This document shows positions 12,299-25,088 of a stretch of 64,000 nucleotides of DNA, piece after piece (the stretch's first letter is position 1; the number at the start of each line of letters is the position of its first letter). The notes beneath the pieces were generated by a model, which was not told the origin of the DNA, did no database searches, and was given only the letters and a program-made list of their open reading frames with translations. The stretch is from Limnomonas spitsbergensis (taxonomy: Eukaryota > Chlorophyta > Chlorophyceae > Chlamydomonadales), in assembly GCA_037349105.1 (NCBI GenBank), contig JAYJMM010000119.1:2429001-2493000 (forward strand), read 5' to 3'. The translations under genes and the position numbers were made by a program.

Positions 12299-13689
12299 CT
12301 CGGGTGTCTGCAGCAGCCCATGTTACGGGCGTCGGAGATCCATGGGGTGTGAGATGAGCCCGAGGCGGAGTGACCCGCTGATGTGGTGGGAGCCAGCATG
12401 CTCCACTGATGCTGACGGCTCTCGAAAAGGCCGTTGGATTGCGTTGAGGAGCTGCCAGGGCTGGGCAAGAGGCAAGCTTGCTTGCTGCTGGCTGGATGCA
12501 CCTGCTCAGCAAAATCAGCCAGAAGGTGTGTGTGAGTGGTAGCAGCACACTCGATTTGATTCTATACATCAAAATATGGTTAATCAAAGAGCCAGAAAGG
12601 ACAGTCGGGAGCTGAGACGGGAGGGTGATCTGGGACCTAGAACGTGAACTTCACTGAGCGATCAAAGCATCAAACTGGGCAAAAGCAGAGGGTGACGACA
12701 GACAGAACCTGGTGGGGACTACTGAGTAGTGCACTGATGATACTGCCCACAGTCCCACACTGCTCGGTAGCATGTCCGTTAATGACAGGCCTTGGTCAGA
12801 TTCCGAAAAATAACAGAGGCTGCACTTATTTTTCCGAACAGATGGCTCGAGCTTACCTGTTTCTGGCACAGACCTTCATCATGGCGGAAAAATTGGTGAC
12901 AGGGAATTACCGGGACTGATGTCGTAATACCGGGAAATGCGGAAATGCCCGGCGGAAAATACAGATGTCTTTCTTGATGAGAGATAAGCAAAAGGTCAGC
13001 GGTAACACGGCTGTCTAGCTCTACCCATTGGTGCACGGGAACGTTCTTCCTTCACAACATGAGTCAGCATTCGGTTGGAGTCTTGGAGGATGAACCGAAC
13101 AATGCGTTAGGTTTCCGTTTGAGTGGTCGGTTGGCAGCTTGCTTCAGGAGCTTGCTAGGTTCGGTCCTCATGTCTCAGTTGATACTTATGCATTCATTTC
13201 GTGCCGCACGCCACTCGACCAGTCAAGTCTCGACCTGTTTACAACCCACGAAGAATGCAAACTGCAGCCCAAGCTGCGGCTTTCATTGCCGCAACCCCCT
13301 GCCGCAACCCCCTGCCCAAACACGCACTGGCAGTGCCCATACCTGCAAAAATTTGGAGTACGGTATGCGCTCCCGTGAAAGAGAAGGTAAGGGAGCAGGG
13401 GTAGGCAGGTTCTCCGGACGACACCACGTAATTTTACCTGTTATACCAAGGGCAGACATGGGCGGGAGGCCCTGGCTTTTGAGGAGAATGTGGTCGTGCT
13501 TCTTGATGAGGCCTTGACTCTTGTTAGATGCATGGTAGCTGGAATTGAGCCTAGTCATTCCCTACCAGCCCCACGTGGCCGAGCGTCAGCAGGGCCCAGC
13601 GGGTATGTACTGTTCTAATCTTGTTAGATGGGCTGCCTTCCCTTTGGGGGTTTGGGGTTGTTTGGGGCGGGCTTTTCCGTATGTTTCCC
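12299..13689. other. No gene resolved between repeat gene and LINE relic
   Basis: The 5' exons and promoter of the minus-strand repeat gene should lie here or further right, but no start codon with a matching donor could be chosen. A minus-strand open stretch around 12300-12587 continues the frame of the first assigned exon and could hold its true 5' part. Other open frames on both strands show no family signature. Confidence 0.35.
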
Positions 13690-14966
13690 GTATGTTAAGT
13701 AAAGTTTTTACAGTCCAACGGGGCATCACATTTGATGCATGGGACTTGTGCCCGTAAACCGGTACAGGCACTAAACATGTTTCCTCTTTCTTCCTCCTCC
13801 CCTTTCTTACTATCATCTTCCAATGAGACAGATGGACGCCGACGTGGCAGAGTCTATGTTTGAGCAGGACCCACAAGTCAATAACGGTAAACCTCTGGGC
13901 CCGCTCAAAGCTCGGCCGCGTGGGCACCCAACTGTTCAGAAGGGAGAAAAGAAGACACTAAAAGGAAGAGGGGGGGACAGGAACGAAAGGAGAGGCCGGG
14001 AAGGCAGAGAAGACCAAGTCTGACACCTGACTTCCACAAGAGACTATCCCTCAACAAAGCCTACGAAAAAAGAAAAGTCCACAAAAGCAAGCGTATCCCA
14101 CCCATGCTTGGCCGCGAGGGCGCCCCACTGCATCAGAAGGGAGAAGAGAAGAAACTAAAAAGGGGGCAAACAACAACAAAAAGAAAGGACCAAAAGGGAA
14201 GGCCAGAAAGGCAAACGACACCGGCGCCTCAGAATCCCTGGAGACTAATCCTCAATAATGCCCACAGCACAGTCCACAAAAGCAAGTGCATCCCACCCCT
14301 GCTCAGCCTGGTACAGCTGGTGAAAGTTAGTGGCAGCGCCCTGAGGACCTGCCCACCCCCGCTCTCGTAACTGCTCCCTGACACTAGGGCACTGGAAGCA
14401 CACATGTAGCGCATCCTCCAGAACTCCACCTGCTCGCTATCCCCCTGTGCCCAACATTGCTGGCAGCAGCGTGCCTCTCGCCGCTGACCATTGCGCGGTC
14501 CTCTGGTATCAGCCGCGCTGATCGCGAGCCGCAGTCGCAGATTTATGCGCACACAAGCACAATCCCTTTGGTTAGTGCGGCTCTTGGCTTGCACCAGCAC
14601 GGCACCCGCCGTGGACTGGAACCAGGCGCGGTAGGTCGCCGCAGATCTGTGCTCGGTGGTAGGGTCCCTGGGGTACCCACCGCCGCTGGCGTACAGCCGT
14701 GTTTGCTCGTAGGCTGCGTCAACGAGTGCCAACACCTCTGTGACGGGTAGGCGATGTAGGGCAGCTGCTGCCTCGCGCAAGGTGGGGGTGGCTGTCCCCC
14801 GCTCCCGCTCCTCTAATGCACCCAGCAGATCAGAGCACCAGGTGCGGCCGCCAGTGCCCTGGCTGACTGCAAGCTGCATATCTGCTGCCATGGCTTGAGC
14901 CATGAGAGGGCTGTATAGCTGTGCCGCCGGTGCCACCGCTGCATTGTAGAAGCGGAGGGCCCACAA
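13690..14966 (-). mobile_element. Decayed LINE 3' end with 3' UTR (GC-rich family)
   Basis: A minus-strand frame of 245 codons (14966-14229) carries a C-terminal zinc-knuckle beginning CCQQCWAQG. The frame then shifts near 14420. The alternative frame continues with ALHVCFQCP and ends in AVGIIED plus a stop near 14247, as expected for the Cys-Cys-His-Cys end of non-LTR retrotransposon reverse transcriptases. Downstream lies a 3' UTR ending with the tail also carried by the LINE at 21.2-25.1 kb. The upstream reverse transcriptase core is missing or not recognisable, so this is a 5'-truncated, frameshifted copy. Higher GC and different coding sequence show that it belongs to a different family from the 21-kb element. 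Confidence 0.65.
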
Positions 14967-16364
14967 GTGTAACGTCCTTGACCCTCACAGGCTCATGCCA
15001 ATCTTTTTGTATACCCGTGTGGTCGCTCACCCGTGGCCAACCATCTGTGGTAGGCGGCCTGCTCCTTGGAGATGTCAGTGGGGGAGGGAAGCGCTTAGTA
15101 ATTCCGGCGGGCTGCAAGGGCTGCAGCGAGTGCCGAAGACGGGTCCACAACATCATCAAGAGTCTCGAAGGCGGCAGAGAGGGTGGCTTGGGCCGCCTCC
15201 CGGGCCGCCGACAATGTGGCGGCGGTGGCGGCCACCAAGCTAGGGGGGCAAGGGCATCTATGAGTGCAGTGCGTGCATGCTTGTGCAGTAATGTGAACTC
15301 GTATGCATGTGTGCATGCATGCGTGTCATCCCCTGGTGTGGCGTGCAGAGACATCTACATTGCGCCCCAGCAGGATACCTCCGTTTTTAGCTCAGAAAGC
15401 CCTTGGATTTGAGAGGGGGTTCACTGGATCGCTCGACGCATTGGCAGCCTTGCGAGAAATGAAATGGGGGGAGAACAAGTCGTCTAGCGTTTTAAGCTAA
15501 ACTAGAGGACCGTGTGTGATATATCACAAATATGGGCAGATTTTGAACTTCTCGTTTAGCTTTCCTAGTGGTCCGCCTTGCCGGGTAGGGGACAAGGGGA
15601 GCAGGAATGCCCTGGTCTGGCCTAGTTAATAGATACAAGGCTGTACTAAATACTTCAAGGTTCCACCTTTTACAGCACTTCAGCAAATTTGAATGTTCAG
15701 TGGATAAATAACACTGTCGGGCCTATGCAGATGCTGAAGCGTGCTTTGCTAGGTCGCTCTGCTTGACATTCGCAATTTGTAATGCATTAGCTTGGAACTA
15801 CAACTGGAGGGTCTGGTTACGGTATGTTGCCAGCCGGGCGGTGGGGCACTGTCAGTCAGCCAGTTGGATTGTTGGAATGAGCATGGAGAAATGGAGAAAA
15901 GGCTTCTCATGGCAGGTTTGCAGAAGTTGAAGTCATCAGTTGCATAAAGACAAACATATGACATAATCTGAAGTGCTTATGTCAGAGAGTTGCATGCCGG
16001 ATAGTTACGTGAAGTAGACTGGTCGGGGAAATCGGTATTGGTGTCCTGATTTCGGAAAATGCGAAGATTTACTTGTTTTTGATTGCGTGAGAAGCAAAAG
16101 GTGAGGCTCGCGGCCACAATGCTGTGCAGATCATAGAAGAAGCAGGGCGTTCTGAGTCGAAACATTTCCTCAAAAAACAAATCAGCGATCGCGTACGAGA
16201 TCGCGAATGCAATTAAATCAGGCCTTTGGGTTCAGATTTGCTTGGTCGGCCCTGGTTGGAGGTTCTCACTCTCCAGGTCACACTATCACGGCTATTGCAC
16301 GCCACACAGCGCTCAGCCGGCCACTAGACAAGTCGCGTCTTCAGATCGTCCGACCACACACAAA
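14967..16364. other. No gene recognised
   Basis: Open frames at 14830-15354 (-) and 14921-15412 (+) overlap each other in GC-rich sequence and show no family motifs. Part may be further LINE relic upstream of the element at 13.7-15.0 kb. The last 200 bases should hold the promoter and 5' UTR of the plus-strand gene starting near 16365; no clear TATA box was chosen. Confidence 0.35.
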
Positions 16365-19300
16365 ATGCACACAGCTGCCATGCTTCCGGTCTCTCTATCC
16401 AGCCCGATCATGGCGTTACGAACAGGCCGACCGCAGCCCTTCCTTCTGCAGCGACCGACAGGAGGGAGGGCAGCGTTGGAGATAGTCGCGGGGAGCTCAG
16501 GAAGAGGCAGCCCTTGCTGCAGCCTCCAAGGCACGCAAAATATGATCATATCGATCAGCACAAATAGCCTACATGTCAATAATGGGATTAGTTCGAGTTC
16601 GGGACCTACCTCAGGTCAGCGGTCCGTCTTTTTCAGTAGCGGTGGGGCGGTCCGGAGTAGGTTTGCGGCGACCACAGCGAGGAGCAGCCAGGGAGACAAG
16701 GAAACAGCAGCAGAGCCGACACCAAAGCAGGCGCTGGAGAAGCAGCTGAACCTGGACCGATTCATCATCGCAGCCTTCGGTGGGTAGTACTGTCGGGTCC
16801 CTCTTTCTCTTGCATGGGCCCTCATGCATGGGATGTGAGCATGTGATCTACATGGATGGTATTATTAGGAATAGGAAACTAGCGGGGATAATCGTAGCTG
16901 GGGGCAGAAGTCCCTGCTGTGGCAAACATTACAAACCATCATCTACAGCCCGGTCAATTTATCTTGTGTGTCCATACCGGTGCGGTAATATTTGTGTGAA
17001 TGTATCCCATGTACCGGTATGTGATGCATCAAGCAATATGAACTGGTCAGAAATTCAGAAATAGTGATAAATGAAGCAAAAACTGTCTACTGAAGATTTG
17101 CTTTGACCTACCTCATAATAAACGTTGTTTGGGATCGAGGGATCCATAAATATCCTAATTATCGATTGTCGACGCCACTTTTCAGGCTGAAATTTGGAGG
17201 TTGGTTCGATATCTTGCTCTGTGGACAGCAGTGCAAGAAAGATTTTTTCATACTCGAGGGGTTGTAAATAAAATCAACGGTATTTATTTTCAGCTTAATG
17301 CTGCTTCGGGTTCTTTGTCTTTGCTCGGCTGCCTATCGTTAAGTGCCAAGGACGCCCCTGGTAAGTGCAAGATGTTCCCCCCTGAAAATCAAACAGAGAC
17401 CCCTCTTATGTTCCTTTCATTTCAGTCGTATCATCGATTCTCCTCCTGTGGGGGCCTCATGGACTCATGGCTGCATCGCGAAGGAAACAGTGCCAAGCTC
17501 CTGAATCTGTGAGCGTGTGACGAGTGTTGTTGCATGGCGTGTTTACTCGCACCCACCGCGCATTAGTGTCCCCTTCATGACATGAAGGGAGCAGAAGTGA
17601 CAAGGCTGCGGCTTTCGGCCTCAGCCCCCCCCCCCTTGCCTGTGAGGTTACTGGAGTACCATTAGCCACTCCCTTTGCCCCAGATTCTGAAACTCTCTCT
17701 TTAATCTCCATTGTAGCTGACTTGCACCCTTTTTAGTGCCACCACGGCCTAATGAATCATGGAACATGCTCTGCGCTCTCCATTGTTGCAGCTGTGGGGC
17801 TAGCCAGCGTGGCCACCCTTTGCGCAACGGTGTGGCAGGACCCCATCAGGGACTGGCTGTTGGATACCGCGCCAACAATGACCGTTGATGGAGAAGGGAT
17901 GCAGCTTGGGATAGGTAAGGTGGTTGGGACACTGTTTGGGTGTGTGGTCGGTCAGCTACAATCAAGCTACATCACAGTACACGGCCGAGGTGGTCTGTGT
18001 CTGGTGCAGCAAGCTTTGCTGCTAGGGCCACCCGCCAGCAACATGCCAAAGTTAGTCTGGCAGTTAATAGCGCACAAAGAGTGAACCTGGGAAGTTGGTG
18101 CACATGTGTGGATAGTTCAGATATCAGGGGAACAGCTTAAGATAGGTCGGGGTAAGGAAAGGGCTCTATGGGTGGCTCGTGCCGAAGATGAGTTCAGTGG
18201 TTGACCATGTCATATTGACCACTTGACCTAGGCACAAAATGCATCAACTTGTTCATATAAATGCTTGGATGAGAAGCCTCTCCTTGGACTGAGAGTTATT
18301 TTGTGTGGCATGCATGGAACATGATGCATAGTGCATCAAGAAATTGGCCTGGATCAAAAATGCACACAGCAGTGGATTTCGAAATGGGTAGGGGATGGTT
18401 GTGCTCCTCAGCTAGCTTTGGACTTTATTTGGTATGGCAGAAACGTTGAGGCCGACCTTGTTCTCCAGAAGCCTATGAAGTACCAGTAGTAAGTGTTGAT
18501 TTAAAACTTCCCCATTAGCTGTGTTTGAGCCTTTCAACCCAGATTCCTGTCTGATACCCATGGATTCATTTGGAACCATGGTCCCTGGTGCTCGGCCCTG
18601 AATTTGATCATACACTTAACAAGAAGCTTTAGTCCAACCCTTGAACCTATATCTCATCTGATCTTGCAGGAGACGTGGTGGGCGCCAGCCTCTGGAGCTT
18701 GTCCATGTATTTCACAACGCCAGTGCAGATACTTTCTTTGTTTCTGGGACGAGTGGACACAGACCGCCCCTCGGACTGGATCCTGCGGCGACTGGGACTC
18801 GCAGCGGGCCTGCCGTGAGTTTGGGTGACCTATGCCTATCGGTAATATAGTAATATGAGTGAACAATGCTAGGCCATGCCTATCGTATGGTAGTACAGGA
18901 GCACAAGTGCATCAGGCCTGACATACGTGTGCATGCCACTTAAAGACATGATGATAAGCCAGGCATGACGGGTGTGCAGTACGGGTGCCATGCTGTGAGA
19001 AGCCATTATGAATTGGCCGCCTGGCGCGTATAAATGTATTTCAGGCCTGTACTACCCACATAGGAAACTGCACGTGACACACAATTATTGTCAATACCTT
19101 GCGTCTCTCTCATCGGAGCCATCTATAGCGACTGCCTTGATGATCATGTGTCTCTCCCTGCTTTGTGTTACTCACCTGACTGGTTCCACAGCGTGGATGA
19201 CCTGGAGTACTCGCCCCCAGCTTGGGCCCAAGCACTGACAGTCGGGAGCAGCATCGCCACGGGCACTGCAATTGCTGTGATCTTCAGCCAGGGGCTGGGC

Positions 19301-20542
19301 GACGCGACCTGGTGCGCAGTGCAGGGTACAGGCCTTGAAAAGTCTAGAAGCTCAGTCACCTCCTCAACAGCCTATCTAGACCCTCATGCTGAATGGCGGA
19401 TAGCTGCAGTTGGAACCTGTGATCGTCTTTGCCGCTACGTTCTTTATAAACAGATGCTGCAGCTGCTGCTGCTAGATTAGGCGCGTCCAACCCTGGATTG
19501 TAGGCATGTACTGGTACGTATGACAGGCTGGCAATTCGTGCATCGTGTTTCCAAATGTTTCAGTCCGTTAGCACCTCACCATTTGGCGCAGACCCGCAAT
19601 AAAACAGGTTTGTACTGCCTTGCTGCATGGAAAAAGGCCGTTGGTTGGATGCTGAGATGCTGTAAATCGTTATATAAAGTGCACCACGATACAAGGCCAT
19701 GCAGCTTCCCTGGACGTTGTGCATGTGACCCGGAATTTAAATACATCAATTGTCAGTCAGATCTGAAGCAATGTGATATGTGGATCTGAATCCTTGCATC
19801 CAAAATCTGAATGTGGTACCCTCCCTGCCCCTTATTTGCAACACAGGAGTGTGAGCACCGGAATCGGCGCCTGCTTCGCAGCCGGGACAGCAGAGGTTGG
19901 TCGCCCGCGGCGGCTGAGTGTGGACGAAGCGGTGCGGTTAGAGGGGCAGTGGCAGGACTTTGTCCGCTTTGCTGACGTGCGGCTGCAGCGGGCAGGTCGC
20001 TGCCATGAGTCTGAAGTGTTTAACGCCTTCCGGAGGGAGTTCGCGAAATACAGGTGCGGGGCGAAGCTCGCGGGCAGGATGAGGAGAGGTAAAGGAAATG
20101 TGTGCCTTCCCCCCGTGCGATTTATGAGTTCCCTGAGATGCTGATATGCGCACAGCAGCCTTTTATGATTGTGTGCCAAGTGTTGTGATTTCGCGGTTTC
20201 CAGCATGCCCCTTGTAAACCCCGCATGGCATCTGCATGAATGCATGCCTCATGCTGGTCCTCCCATGCAACCTGCATGCTATTCCCCCATGTCATGCACC
20301 CTTTGTTGTGTAGGAGGGAGGAGGTCCTGTCTGATGAGGAGCTGCGCAGCATGATCCGCAACTGGCACCGGGATGCAGAGCGCACATCCAAGGGCTTTTT
20401 CAAAAACCTGTCGGTGGTGGCGCGGCTAGACCCCTTCACCGGCGAGGCCATGGGCAGCCCGCGCTTGCGCGAAGCGGTTTCAGAGCAAGCTGAGCCGACT
20501 GGCACAGGGCAGGCACAGCCGACACCCAACGCGCCAGCATGA
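16365..20542 (+). CDS. Conserved-looking plastid-targeted membrane protein, function unknown
   Basis: Six exons join in phase: 16365-16779, 17792-17914, 18670-18814, 19192-19311, 19847-20053 and 20314-20542 (stop TGA), giving about 412 residues. The first ~110 residues are rich in Ser, Thr, Arg and Ala and poor in acidic residues, as in chloroplast transit peptides. In-frame ATGs at 16380 and 16410 are alternative starts. Hydrophobic segments follow: FIIAAFAVGLASVATLCATV, VVGASLWSLSMYFTTPVQIL and a stretch around TVGSSIATGTAIAVIFS. Between them lie motifs such as TMTVDGEGMQLGIGDVVG and DRPSDWILRRLG. The C-terminal third is soluble, with GRPRRLSVDEA and DEELRSMIRNWHRD. The donor of exon 4 (TG|GTGCGC) is weak but is the only one that keeps the frame. 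The style suggests a conserved plastid family, but I cannot name it. Confidence 0.75.
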
Positions 20543-21156
20543 CAGAATAGTACCAAGGGCTTTCCCGTCATGAGTCGTGTCGAGGACCCACGCCAGCTAT
20601 ACGGCCACTGTGTGAAGGTGGCAGCTAGCCTTGCATAACTTGTGACCACATGATGCGAGTTGTACCTGGATGCGCTGTTCGTTTATGATGACCCCCCCCT
20701 CCAATTTGAATTTTTTTCCAGGGCATGGTCCCTGACAGACTGAAGGGGTATATTATCAATACGCAGGGTCAATAAACGTCTTTTTACAAGTGGCTGCAGC
20801 ACTGAAGCTAGTATTGGCCTTGGGTTCACATACCAACAACTTAACCTGTACCAGTAACTTACAAGAGAGGAGTGTTTCTTGTTACAAGAATGCATTATTT
20901 TCTGTGCCCACATAACATGTACTTGGCATAGATGCTGTGTGCTGGTACACAGAAACGGGGCTTTGAGTGCTTCATAAGAAATACAAATACCGGTAATGAG
21001 TCTTTACAAAATATAATATTCAAATCAAACGTCTCACTTCCTATCCGTCGAAACAGGGTCCCAAGCATTGTTGATGGGTCCCCATGCGTCAGCGCATGAT
21101 AGTGATAGCCAAGCTGCCACCACTTCAGAAGTCCCCTCAGTGTGAAGTCAATCTAG
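20543..21156. other. Intergenic, 3' flank and LINE 5' flank
   Basis: No coding signal. It should contain the 3' UTR of the plus-strand membrane-protein gene and then the region in which the LINE inserted. The LINE 5' boundary could not be fixed. Confidence 0.4.
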
Positions 21157-24100
21157 CGGGTAACCCGTAAACCGGTTAATGCTACGGCTTATAGAGAGAG
21201 GAAGGGTTTGAGGGTGCTGAGCTGGAACATAGGGGGGCATCTTAGCACAATGCACCTGAGCCTTGATTTTCAGAAGATATGGGAAAAAGCAGACTTAATC
21301 ATTTTGTCTCACACCGGTCATTGCGTCTCTGATGTTGTACCTGACCTATCTGGTTTCGTATGTGTCTCTTGCAGTGCACGGACTTACGATGCACGGTCGG
21401 GTGGAGTTGCGGTCTATGCTAGGCAGCCTCTTTTGGTGTCCTTATTGCAGGATTCCCCTTCATATGGAATGACCTGGGTTAGAATTCCGGCCTGCAATCT
21501 GTATGTTTGTGCGTGTTACCTGCCTCATGGGAATTCTTCCTATTTCAAACATGAAAATGGCCGGTTGGATGCTGCGGCTCACTATGATTTTCTTAGAGAA
21601 TCAGTTTCCAAATTTTCTGCGCTGGGGGAGGTTGTGATCTCAGGGGACTTGAACGCTAGGACTGCATGTGTGGATGATCGCTGCGACATCATAGACATGC
21701 AAGAATGGGAGGGTATGGGCGCAGCCAATTTGCCAATTCCGTGTGACGCCATTAATTTGCATGCGTGTGCGCGCGCTGTCCCGCCTGGACATAATGAGGA
21801 CGGGGTGGTTAATCCTAATGGGAAAAAATTGATAGAGATGTGCAAAGATCAAGGTCTGGTTATCCTGAATGGAAGGTTGCCTGGGGATATTGAAGGTACT
21901 TTTACCTATTTCCAACATGGCAAGAATGCTGGTGCTTGCAGTGTCATTGACTATTTCATATCAACCCCGTCCCTTATTTTTGATATGACAGGGGCCATCA
22001 AGCCTGGATGTGATATGCAGGTATCTCAATGTGCCTGTACCCCTGCACGTGCTGATGGGGGTAGGTTTGACCATGTTCCTATTTTCCTTACTGTTAGCCG
22101 GCCCGCCTTGGAGCCAACCGCGTTTGCTAGGAGGGAAAAAGGAACCTTGCAGGGAAACGATGTGACTATGAAGCAGGCTCGTGACGTAGTTTACAGATGG
22201 AACCCGGATAGTAGGGACTTTTACGTTACAAATTTATGTACGTCTGCCTCGGTGGCAGAACATTTTGGAGCCATGTATCACCTTTCTGCATCAGTGCATG
22301 AAGTCTCCCAACACTTTAGCCGCGCTATTGAGTGTGCCCTTATGGATTTACATAGATCGCAGGGTAAAGTTGCTTGCTATCCCAACGAGTCTAAAGTTAT
22401 CAAGCAGGATAGGCCTTGCAATACTTGGTATGATGACCGGTGCAAAGCTGCTAGGAAAACTTGTTTAGTGGCTGCCCAGTTTTGGGGTGCTGGTTCAGGA
22501 GAGGTTAAGTTGGCCATTAGGGAATATCGACGTATAACTCAGGCTATCAAGCGTGAATGGGAGGGTGTACGAGCAGCGGATCTACTGTCAGATCTTCGGT
22601 GCCAGCCTAAGAATTTTTGGTCGGCTTATGGCAGTAACAGGAAGATCAGCCCCCTCACAGATGTGGGGGATTGGACTGAATACTTTAAAAAGCTGTTTGA
22701 ACCTTCAGAGCATGTGCCTTGCCACAAAGCTGGGGATGAGACTATTCAGGCGTGTTTATTTCCTCTTCCTTTAGAAGTTCATCTTTCTCAAGCAGAGCAC
22801 CTAAATTGTGTTTTTACGGAAGCCGAGATTGTGAAAGCTTTGGAAAAGACTGTGAATGGAAAGTCTGCGGGTGTTGATGGTGTCCCTATGGAGTTTTTGA
22901 AACACGCGGTTATTGTGACTCCTAGGGGAGCTTTTTCTCAAGAGAAGCGGCAGTATGTTTTGGCAAATCAAATTACGTTTTTGTTTAATAGAGTTTTGGC
23001 AGACGGTTACCCTAAGGAGTGGGGCATCGGAGCACTCGTTCCGGTACCCAAGCCAAAGGGCAGTCCTGCAATCAAAGACGATTATAGGGGTATTGCCGTC
23101 GGAACTGCCCTATCCAAATTATATTCCCTCGTCTTATTGCAACGCCTTGATTCTTGGGCAGAAAGTCAGGGTTTCAGAGCCGATGGCCAGGCAGGTTTTC
23201 GGCATGGACGGGGAACACCTGATAATGCTTTCATTCTAAACCACATTATTGAAAAATACCATTTGGAGAAAAAAACGATTTTTGCTGCTTTCATTGATTT
23301 TAGGAAGGCATATGACTGCATTGACAGAGATTTATTGTGGCGAAGTTTACAGAGCATGGGTGTGCACGGCCGGATTTTAGAAAGTTTGAAGGAGATGTAT
23401 CAGGATGTAAAAATCCGTGTACGGGTTGGTGGTAAACTGGGAGATAGTTTCTCCTCCTTTATGGGTGTTAAACAAGGAGACCCGCTGTCCCCTCTATTGT
23501 TTGGCCTGTTTATCGACCGTTTCGAGAAGTTTGTCGCAAGTGAGTGCCCTGATATTGGCGCCCGTCTTTCACATGCTTTGGTCAGAGTTTTACTTTATGC
23601 TGATGATCTGGTGTTATTCGCTGAATCGCCGGATGATCTGCAAAAACTTCTTGATGCTCTCCATATTTTTTGTCGCCACAATGCCTTGACAGTCAATATA
23701 AAAAAATCTGAAGCAGTTGTTTTTAACCAGAAATATTGTAGTCATTTGGCATCTCTGTCTTATGACGGAAGCGTTCTTGATATTAAGCCCTTTTTCATCT
23801 ACTTGGGTATGTTATTTGATGAGGCAGAGGGTATGAAGGGAGCAGGTAGACGTCATCTTTTTGACTCTTTAGTGAAGCCTATTCTGTTTTATGGGTGTGA
23901 AATTTGAGGACCAGGTCTCCTTGCGAAAGGAGTCGGCTTGACAGATACTGGTTTCTCTAGAGATTTGGAGGTAATTCACAAGGGTTTCCTTAGGCAGTGT
24001 CTGGGTCTTCGCAAGTCTGTGGCCGAGTATGTTCTCATGAGTGAACTGCACCGTGAACCCCTTATCTTAAGTCTTTTTCAGCAGACCCTGAGTTTTTGGA

Positions 24101-25088
24101 ATAGAATTAATCTGAGGCCTGACAATGACCTTGTGAAAATGGCTATGCAGGAAAGTTGTGATTTGGCGAAGGCTGGCACTTCACTTTGTTGGGCTGGTTT
24201 TCTGTCTACGATATTGATGACTCTGGGTATTGATTTATTGACTGCATCAGCCAATACCTCTTTGGATATTGAGGTCATTGTGAATTCAGCTAGGGATCAG
24301 TGGCTTTCCAAAATTTCCAGGGACATGCCACGTACGGCCATGTCAGTACGTGCTACTCCTGACTCAGAACGCTCGGGGTTCAAATTGTTTATGTTCTCTA
24401 AGTGGTTCCAAATTAAGCGTGATGTGCAGGAGACTTTCTGGTACAATTTGAGTAAGCCTAATATTATTTTTGCTGTAGCCCGGTATCGGATGGGGTCGCA
24501 TTGGCTGAATGTTGAGACGGGGCGCTTTGAGAAACCCTGTGTGCCTCGTAGCGAGAGGATTTGTAGATGTTGCAATCTTAAATGTCGGGAGGATGAGCTT
24601 CACATGATTTACTGCCCGTTCTATACAGACCTTCGTTTTCAGTTTAACCTTACTTTCCATAATTTCCTAGAGGACGAGGATGAGGCCATGAAACGGTACG
24701 CAAATGGAGTGTGGGGCAAACTTAATGCAGCGGATTCTGCATATGTGTTCTGGAAGAAATTTGGTTGTTTAATCTTTCAGTGTATGATGAAAAGAGAGAA
24801 TCATCTCAAAACTCTGCCAAAATTCCTGTCTCCCCCCTAACTCTCTAGGCGGTGCTCAATCGAACTCTTTTGCACCCACGTCATGTTTTATGGCTGGGGC
24901 TTATCTTCTGCACTATGGGGTTCATTCCCACGCCACTGTCGTGGTTGTGTGCTAGTTGCTTGCCCAGGGGGGTCACTGGTTTTCGCTTTCTGTCCTAGTG
25001 TATCAAGTGCCTGTACCGGTTTACGGGCACATGTCCCATGCATCAATTGTGATGCTCTGTTGGACTGTAAAAACTTCACAGTGTCCCC
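21157..25088 (+). mobile_element. Near-intact LINE (non-LTR retrotransposon)
   Basis: The element has one long frame coding an apurinic-like endonuclease and a reverse transcriptase, followed by a ~240-bp 3' UTR. The 3' UTR ends in a tail with two potential hairpins: GTGCCTGTA pairing with TACGGGCAC, and GCATCA pairing with TGATGC. The same tail ends three other elements in the window. The 5' untranslated part contains CCCGTAAACCGGT, the exact reverse complement of ACCGGTTTACGGG in the tail. No separate ORF1 was seen, and no poly(A) or target-site duplication was identified. Outer limits are approximate. Confidence 0.85.
21208..24840 (+). pseudogene. LINE endonuclease/reverse transcriptase ORF with one in-frame TGA
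   Basis: A single frame of 1,210 codons, broken only by TGA at 23905-23907. N-terminal exonuclease-endonuclease-phosphatase domain: LSWNIGG at the start, GDLNAR around residue 146, SVIDYF, and RFDHVPI near its end. Reverse transcriptase: YRGIAVGTALSKLYS, QAGFRHGRGTPDNAF, FIDFRKAYDCIDRDLLW (motif A), GVKQGDPLSPLLFGLF (motif B) and LLYADDLVLF (motif C, YADD at residues 797-800). The C-terminal part (after 23938) carries a Cys-Cys-Cys-His-Cys cluster, ICRCCNLKC then ELHMIYCP. The stop falls in YGCEI-stop-G, where LINE proteins usually have Trp, so TGG to TGA is the simplest reading. No ATG precedes the endonuclease motif in frame; TTG at 21208 is only the first open near-start codon, and the first ATG is at 21250. 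Confidence 0.9.

Noticed and set aside
14229..14966. 245-codon ORF as an intact host gene
   Set aside because: Its zinc-knuckle is completed only after a frameshift, and its 3' flank is a LINE tail, so it is a retrotransposon relic.
12950..16180. Similarity between minus-strand stretches near 13010 and 16100
   Set aside because: Only a CACCTTTTGCTT-like core is shared and the rest does not align; treated as chance.
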